Source: Anodontia alba
Taxonomy: Eukaryota; Mollusca; Bivalvia; Lucinida; Lucinidae
Direction of reading: 5' to 3'
DNA length: 64,000 bases
Assembly (NCBI GenBank): GCA_964016985.1
Contig: OZ024824.1
Span: 122,012,839 to 122,076,838, forward strand
Position 1 is the stretch's first letter. Every line of letters starts with the position of its first letter. Shown here in pieces: positions 53,001 to 62,000 of this stretch. The translations under genes were made by a program, and so were the position numbers. Below the pieces are notes generated by a model that saw only the letters and a program-made list of their open reading frames with translations, made no database searches and had not been told where the DNA came from.

Positions 53001-56000
53001 GTGACATTTATCCAACAAATTGTATTCAAGATATAAGGCAAAATCACTGAACCATGAAATATAGGTCACACCAACAGAGATATATTTTGATGTCAATAAT
53101 CGAGTCACAAGGAACTAATGTCCCAGGTGTGACATTTATCCAACAAATAGTATTCAAGATATATAGCAAAATCACTGAACCATGAAATATAGGTCACAAT
53201 GACCTAGATATAGTAAGTGGTCATTCATTGGGTCACATGGAAGTAATATCCCAGGTGTGACATTTATCCAACAAATAGTATTCAAGATATACGGCAAAAT
53301 CACTGAACCATGAAATATAGGTCACACCAACAGAGATAATTTTGATGTCAATAATCGGGTCACAAGGAACTAATATCCCAGGTGTGACATTTATCCAACA
53401 AATAGTATTCAAGATATAAGGCAAAATCACTGAACCATGAAATATAGGTCAAAATGACCTAGATATAGTAAGTGGTCATTTATTGGGTCACATGGAAGTA
53501 ATATCCCAGGTGTGACATTTATCCAACAAATAGTATTCAAGATATAAGGAAAAATCACTGGACTGTGAAATCTAGGTGACCTTGACCGTAAAATGTAGGT
53601 CACCATGACCTTCACTCTCTTACACTTAAACCGATGTCACATAGTTAGCTGATGTATAACCAGTTGTGTCTATAACCTGTAGGCATATAAGATTTTACAA
53701 ATGTGTCCTAGATTTTGACCCCTAGCCCCACTCCAAGGCCCACCCTAAGGTATGAACCCAGGGGTATGTTCTTTTGGAATCTCAGAAGACTCCTCCAGGT
53801 ACCCAAATTCTAAATATGAATGCTCTATGAGGCGTGAAAGTCAAGATATAAGAATTTGAAAAACTTTAACACAGTATTACAAAGGTGTCCTAGATTCTGA
53901 CCCCTAGCCCCACCCAGGGGCATGAACCCAGGGGTTTATTCTCTTGGAATCTCAGAAGACCCTCCAAGGTACCTAAGTTCCAAATCTGATGCCTCTGTGA
54001 GGAGTGACTGCTGAGATATAAGCATTTGAAAAACTTTAACGCAGTGTGACGGGAACGGGAACGCAAACGTGGACGACCGGGGTGACTACAATAGCTCTCC
54101 TTGTACTTCGTACAGGCGAGCTAATAAAACTTAGTTTGTATTCAAGGACAGTTGGTGATGTATTTCTCCAAAATCATAGACAAATTTCATCGCTTTCTGT
54201 TTTTTAGTTTCATCCAGTCTCACCCCTATCCAATCCAATCGGCTTTTGTGCCAACCTACTTAAATAACTTCCAGTGATAAATGTACACACATGGTAGACG
54301 TATATCATCCCAAGTTGTCAAATCTTTCCGGCAATGGCCACATATGCCAGTCGCTTCGAGTTTTCTTTTTCTTTTTTCTTATGTGAAGCAAACACTGGTT
54401 TGTAACATGACTCACACTGGCCTCGGTGGCTCAGTTGGATGCGCCGTCCGACTGGAGACCGGGAGGTCGCGGGTTCAACCCCCGCCGAGGTCGGCAACAT
54501 TCTTTCGTGGAGATTGATCATGAAATATTTTCTACGGTCATTCTCTCCCTTCCGCTGATTCAAGAAGGGCAGTTGTCAGTTTCTGGCGAAAGAATGTGCA
54601 CAATACTGGTTAACCGCTTAGAGGACTAAGCCTGCCCAGTAAACGTGTGGTTAGGTAAACTGACCGCGCTTGACATGATCCCATTGGGTTGACTGGGCCG
54701 TAAAACCTCAATACAAACAAACAAACAAACATGACTCACTATCACGTGATAGTCACTTGATGATGACTATTGTGCCAACAGTTAACCAGTTCATGGATAC
54801 ATGACATGTGCGAGTACGTATGAAGTGAATTGATCGAAACCAAGGGAAATAACATGCTCAAGTAAGAGTACCCCTTACAAAGACCCAGATCAGACACTTT
54901 CATAGCAGGATTAAGGTTAATAATCCATTTAAAACCAGTTACCATACTTTTGGTATTCAGACACATTTCAGCCCTACAATACTTGTCCTAAAATTTGAAG
55001 CCATTTTACCAATACTTGATGTTTCTAAAGCCCTGCTAGATGAGTGGGAAACAGTGACACTACTAATCAGATGGTGCATTCTGCAGCATCTGATCCGGGT
55101 CTTTACTGTTTTCTTAGTGCTGTCTGCTTGAATACTTAGAATAAATATGGTAAGGAAGTTTAATTCTTTCATTAGAATCTTACAGCTTCCATATCTTATC
55201 ATTTAACTGTGATTCTTTTGCACACTCATAATCCTGTCACAATTTCACAAATGCCAAATTAGCTGTTTGTTTTGACAGCTCACAGAAGTTTTTTTGAACC
55301 CTAGCCCAGCTGAACCAGGATTTGCCCATCATTTGCAGTGTAGATCCAGATCAGTTGGCTTCTTCAGAAGCCAAATGACCTGGATCTGCACTGTTTGTCA
55401 TTAAGTATGCAAATTTGTATCAACAACCTGGATCAAGTAATCCGACTGGCTGAAAGCAGAAGTGGCTAGGGCATCGTAATTTATGCAGCATGGTTTAAGG
55501 GTTAAAGTGGGAGTGGCATTGTAATTTAATCAGCACCATAAGGGTTAAAAAATCAGAATCATCAGAAAAGCAGCATTAACTGCCAATCATGTAGCTGCAG
55601 CAGATAACATTTTAAAATTTGGTTTTAGGCTTTCTTTGAAAAATGAAAACAGGCTTGTTATTTCATGTGAATCATCTGCCTAGCAATGTCAAGCCCTATT
55701 TTCTCTGAAAATTATTATGTTAATTTCAGACTGCCATCTGCTGTGCATTTGAAAAACAAAACAAAACATCTTACTCTGCCCTCTGCCTGTAATCTTTCTT
55801 TTTCTCCAAGTGACCAAGATGAGCCCTGCTTTCTGGCTGAAAGAAAAGAAAATATAGAAATGAGACTCAACAAGCAATGAGTCTTTTATTTGTATTACTA
55901 GGGGAATTCAATAAGTTCGTAGAACTCAGGGTTTAACTCTCAGATTGGAAGATGGTTTCAGCATTATTTTTCAATATAACCCCCCTTTACTTCAATGCAT

Positions 56001-59000
56001 TTGGCCCACTTTTCTTTAAGCAGTCTATGCCTTTGAAATAAAAGTTGTCTATTTAGTCCTCAAACCAAGCCTCTGTAACAGCCTTGAGCTCATAATCATC
56101 CCGAAATCTCGTTCCATGCAAGTGGGACTTCAAATTTCGAAACAGATAATAATCACTTGGGGCCAGGTCTGAACTGTATGATGGGTGATTTAACTGCTCG
56201 AACTTGCACTCACAAATAGCCGCATGTGCAACTCTGGACTTGTGCACAGGGGCATTATCATGCAAAAGGAGGACACCAGGACACCAGTAGCTAGCTTTCC
56301 CCTTCCTTTTTCTTTAATAGCAACCCTTAATTGTTTAATGACATTAACATAGTATTCTCCTGTAACTGAAGTACCCACAGGCTTGTAATCTATCAATCCC
56401 TTTGGAGTCCCAAAACACTGTGGCCATTACCTTGCTGGCTGATGGTTGAGTACGAAATTTCTTAGGTGGGGGTGAGCCAGGGTGCTTCCATTGCATGGGC
56501 TCTTTTTTAGTATCTGGGTCCCAGTGGTGAAGCCAAGTTTCATCTCCTGTGACAAGACGAGTGTGAAAGTCTTCTGGATTGGCATTGTACACTTCCACAA
56601 GTTCTTGACTGGACTCTACCCTTTGCTGACAATCTTGCATGTTCAGGTTTCTGGGTACCCACCTGGCAGATACTTTTGACATGCCTAACTGTTCATAGAT
56701 TATAGTGTAAACACTTCCATTAGAAATACCACATTCTAAAGCAAGTTTGGCAACTTTGAATCGGCGATTGTTTAGCACAAGTCTCTTGACACGGTCGATC
56801 ATCTCCTGGCTGATGACATCAGCAGGGTGACCTGTTTAAATTCTGCTGACCACTTTGCCACTGTGGAATACTTTGGGCTACTATCACCATACACATCAGC
56901 CATGCGCCAATCGATTTCTTTGGCCTTTGCACCCTCCTTAGTGAGGAACTTTATGACTGCTCTGAACTCAATATTCTGACTTTCCATTTTTGCCTATGGG
57001 TATAGGTTTTCAAACAAAAAGTAAGAGCAAAAAATGTACATGTTGACTGAACGGCTGTTATCATTCGACTGAAAAAGGTTTACACTGCACAAAAATGAAA
57101 AAAGAAATAAGACACGGATGCCCCTGCCAAAATGCCATTCAGAAACAGGTAATTGTGACAGGTACAGCATGAGTTGATATCCTTTTTATAGAACTATATG
57201 GAGCTTAGTCAAGGGCAGATAATTCATAAACCAAATAAGCAAGAGTTGTCTTCCATGTTCATTACACTTTGCCTCAATGTCAAGCATGCATCTGTAAATT
57301 TTCATAAATATGTTCTGTACGGTATAGAAGTTATGGCCCACACATGGTTTACTATATGGAACTTAGTCAAGGGCAAATAATTCATAAACCAAATAAGCAA
57401 GAGTTGTCTTCCATGTTCATTACACATTGCCTCAATGTCATGCATGCATCTGTAAATTTTCATAAATATATTCCATATGGTTTAGGAGTTATGGCCCATA
57501 CACCGTTTACTATACGGAACTAAGTCAAGGGCAGATAATTAAAAAACCAAACAAGCAAGAGTTGTCTTCCATTTTCATGACACATCGTCTCAATGTCATG
57601 CATGCACCTGTAAAGTTTCATAAATATATTCCATACGGTTTAGGAGCTATGGCCCGGACACGAACTGGGATGGACGTACGTACGGGACAGACAGGGTAAC
57701 ACTTAATGCCCTTCCACTATTCTTCGAATAGGCAGGGGCATAAAAATACCATACATGTACCTGAGTAGGAAAAAATCATTTCCTATCGGGGCCTAGTCTA
57801 TAAATAGAAAAGTCAGAAAAAAAAATTATATCCAGACCAAGCAAACACCCAGTGACAGTCAAGGCCACTCATGCAGGTACTCTGCAATGTATGTTGCTTT
57901 TAGTGAAAAAGCCAAATCACTCTGCCCGTGTCACCATAAAAGCCAACTTCCACAGCAAGTCTGTAAAAGTGTTTTATATACCCATCCCATTACAATACTC
58001 TCCCTTTTCTCTTGACTTCACCCTCAAGTCACCAACACTGCCTACACTGCAGACTCTTGGAAGGAATATATGCAACATTGCCAAGGATACCTGTTCCTGC
58101 TGCCAGGGTCTTTATATGATGGAGGTGTTTTGGAGTGGCCAGCCCTGCAGAGCTGTTGGGAGCAGTCCTTCTTAAGATTCTTTCACAAGATAAACTCTGG
58201 TACAGCTGTATCTTAAAGAGAAATATGTTCTTGACCTCCATACTTGGTTTGAGAAAAACTTGGGCATCTCAGACATCATCCACAATATTGTAGGTACCTT
58301 GTATATAGGCTATAGTGACTCCCTCTCTTGTTTAAAGTATTTGAGAGTAATTATGCAGAGTAAATAGTCCACAGCAAGTCTGTAGAAGAGATTTATATAC
58401 CCATCCCATTACAATACTCTACTTCTTGCTTCTTGTAAATATTTCTATTGGCCACCCAGGGTTGTCTGTATAGGGCCTATTCTCCCTTCAAACCATCAGA
58501 GATTGGAATGCCCTTCCAGATTCGATTATTACCTCTGTCAAATTCATAGCAATGGTGCGGCAGTTCCATGATGGTATGCTTGCAAGGGTCCAAAATGATG
58601 ACGAATTTTCTGATCCGTTCCCTGTGACAAACGGAGTTCAGCAAGGCTGTGTACTAGCCTCAACACTGTTCCATTTTTTTTTTTTTTTCATGACTCTCCT
58701 TTGATAGTGAGCATGTTCCCGGTAACTTCATTCTCCTTTGATAGTGAGCATGTCCCCGGTAACTTCATTCTATAAATACCTGATGGAGAATCAGTTTCCT
58801 TATTTTCACATACTTTTTTATGGTGCTTTGCATTATGTGTTATTCCAAGCAGCTGGTAGTCATTATCCTGATGTTGTTAATTCAATGGAGTTGGCCCAGA
58901 AATTAGGATGACGTCATATCTCCCTCATGGGGAACTAGAGACATCTTTGCAGATCAGGGAGACATGACAATCCTTATCTATTTTACTTGCATGGTAAAGA

Positions 59001-62000
59001 TCGTCACACTTAAATTCAATACCCCACCATTCATTGCTGTCTGTTAAGTGATCTCGAGTGTTCTGGATACTAAGTGAAAAATATTTTAATCAAAACCAAC
59101 GAAAGCTCTGTTATATGCTATCGCAAACTTATATATGCAATCTATCCGCACATTCTGATCATGGACACCGCTTTTGAGCTTCCCGCAAAACGTCATTTCA
59201 ATGTTTACATTTGCACCGTGCTGCGATCAATACACGCTACGAAAAAAATGTCTGGGACTTCTTCACTAGCTGAAATTTTGATCTGCTTTGATTTGCCGAA
59301 AAAGTCTTGATAATTTAGTTCTGTTTTTAAATATGTGTCTGATTCATATCCATTTCTTACAAGAAAATGCTCTACAATGCAACATGGAAATAGTTCCTTT
59401 TTCTCCCAAAACGGTTTCCCGCCATGCTGCCAAATGACGTTACCCTTACGAGCATGCGCTACCATAACAAGCACACGCTTTCATCATGCGGGAGAAATGG
59501 AAAATGTAACTTATACTAGAACAGTCCCAAATTGTATAGCGTTGTCAGGTGCATCTGAGCAGTCCTATCAGACTCTTCACAGGGCTTATGGGATAGATTC
59601 GATGGGACTCAGAAACTTTTTTTTTTTTTTAGTGACAAGCAGGAATAACTGTTTAGATGCGCAGACTGTTATCTCACCAAGGGATAAGGTACACTTGTCA
59701 GCTTTTAACAGAAAACAGTAAGCGGGCTTTTTTGATGTTAGTGACGAAAATTCAGCATCCGAAAATTTTGAAATGGAAAAAAAATCTTGACACCTGAATC
59801 AGTCGTCGATGCAAGCAATACACAGTGAGGGAAAGGGTCACATACCGGTGTCAGTTGCATGCTTTAATTACTCGATCGCTGAAGTGTGAACTGCCAACAC
59901 CTGTTTAACTACCGCTTACTTAGCAAATAACGGTACTTGTCGCAGGTGTGAAAAGCACACGGCGGATTACTACTGTTCTTTTAAGATGCTACTAACGGTA
60001 CAATAACACTTGGCGGACTTCAGACTTCAGTCAAATAATCCGATCATAATTAGTAGTAGTCCCATGGGAAAAAACATGCATCCGGCGGACCATGCTTTGA
60101 GAATTTTTAGGAGTCCATACCATGATTTATGCGTCCTGGGATGCAGGATTCTGCGTCCCCGAGAACCCTGACCATATCTTGTTGCATCGCTTCATTTTTG
60201 GCTGAAATATTATCACCAAATGTCAATAAATTCTTCTACTACATCTATGAGCTGTAGGTCAGAAATGGGTCATGTTCTGGATGCCGGCTTCTGTTACTTA
60301 AATCATATATACAGCGTAAATGAGCAGAGAACCAGAATTAGACAGGTTTGAAATTTCATCACGATTTATTGAAATCACACGACAACGATTTCAAACCCAT
60401 CCAATTCTGGCTCTCGGCTCAGTTGAGATGTATCTATAATTTAATAAATGGAAGCCAGTATCCAGAACTTGACCCATTTCTGATCCACGGTTCGGAGATG
60501 TAGTAGAAGAATTTGTTGACATTTGGTGAGAATATTTCAGCCAAAAATGAAGCGGTGCAACAAGATATGGCTATGACAACGATATGGCGGTGAAGACTAA
60601 TGTTTGTCGAAATAGCAAGTTAGTTGCATGCTGCTTTTGTTTTAGTTAGCGTAGCAGTGTAAACATGCCCGGACCCCCCCCCACCCCCCCCCATCTGTGC
60701 AGGCCATTGATTGTTATCATGTCCATATATTACCATAAAATTTGAGAGAAATGTGATGTTTTTTAGGACCTTTTCAGAAGTCACAGAATATGATTATATT
60801 TTATCTGCAGTGTTTCTGTTGTACTAAAATACAAAAATAACTAGAGAAAAAAAATATATACAAGACATTTTTTGGGCCTGCACTGCCCTACTGACCCCGT
60901 ATCTGTGTATGAACGTATCTACTTGACCTCCTGCATCCAACATTTTTGCCCAATCATGTTGCAGGGATCGTTTTCTGGCGCGATTTCGCGATATTCTCGC
61001 ATTTTTCTGCAAGAAATCGCATCAAAATTCCCAGAGTGAGAAAAAACTGCACATTGAATTTTTATCATTTCATGCCGTTAAGTTCCTATTTTGCACATGC
61101 GGTTCATTTCAAGACTATCGGACTGTTCTGTTCTGTGTGACCTGTTTCTGAATTATAGTGGCGCCAAAATTCATTACACATATGACCGCAGGTAACCATT
61201 CATTAATCTGTATCATTGAAAAGCTTTATCGTAAAATTTCATTGTCGGTCTCTGGTTTAAGTAAGCGCTTTTTTGATCAGCAGAAAAATGTCCGCCGACT
61301 CGGAAAAAAAATAAAGAAAATTATCTGCCCCGAAGCTGTCTAGTCAGGATGGCAACATGTTATAGTATCTTGTTCGAGCACAACCCAGCTCGACTGAAGC
61401 GGCCACGCTCACCTCCCTTGATTCGGATGACGATCAAACACGACCAAACTGAGCCTGATGAACAACAATCCCATGACGCCCTTATTCAGCCATTTGCATT
61501 TTGTTACGAGTCAGGCGTAACGAGAAAGAAATGAAAGTGAAACCAGCAACAAGCTTTAAAATTATTTACAGTATTTGTTGATAACAAAAAATAAGAAAAT
61601 GTGCAAGACAGAAAAAATTCTATCCAGTCTCCAGGACACATAATTGAAATTCCACCAGTCCTATGATAAAATCATGAGTCTGTAATATATTTTAGAGCAG
61701 ATATCTACTGTTTTTGTGAGCTCAGGGATCTACTGCTTTTGTGAGCTCAGGGACTCGCTTATATAAAAAGTCCCAGAGAAAAATTATGAGTATATGAATC
61801 GTAACTCGCAGATAAAAAAATCATTGGATAATGTCACAAAATCCCTGAGAAATATTCCAGAAGAATTTCTGAAACAAATCCTTTAAATTGCAGTTTCTGA
61901 TCCCACAATTTAAAGTCCCTGAATTCAGAGTTTAATTCCAGAATTAATGAAACATTGAGGTAATCCAGTAAAGAATGAAAGTGTACAAAGATGCTCATAT

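Larger units (their letters stand above)
51447..54125 (+). mobile_element. Candidate hairpin-bounded element carrying the 128-bp satellite
   Basis: The left boundary is a hairpin AGCTGTC-gtag-GACAGC (51456-51477). The right boundary, after a gacgggaacgggaacgcaaa linker, is the hairpin AGCTCTCCTTGTAC-ttc-GTACAGGCGAGCT followed by aataaa (54087-54125). Between them lie the 128-bp satellite and two 190-bp units. Treating all of this as one mobile unit is an inference. Confidence 0.5.

Noticed and set aside
53233..53615. Minus-strand frames of 62-65 codons
   Set aside because: Repeat with the 128-bp satellite monomer; period not a multiple of three, so they break at each unit.
54419..54492. tRNA gene
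   Set aside because: Has box A, box B and a closing acceptor arm, but the same head with the same 230-bp body occurs nine times with target duplications, so it is a SINE head.
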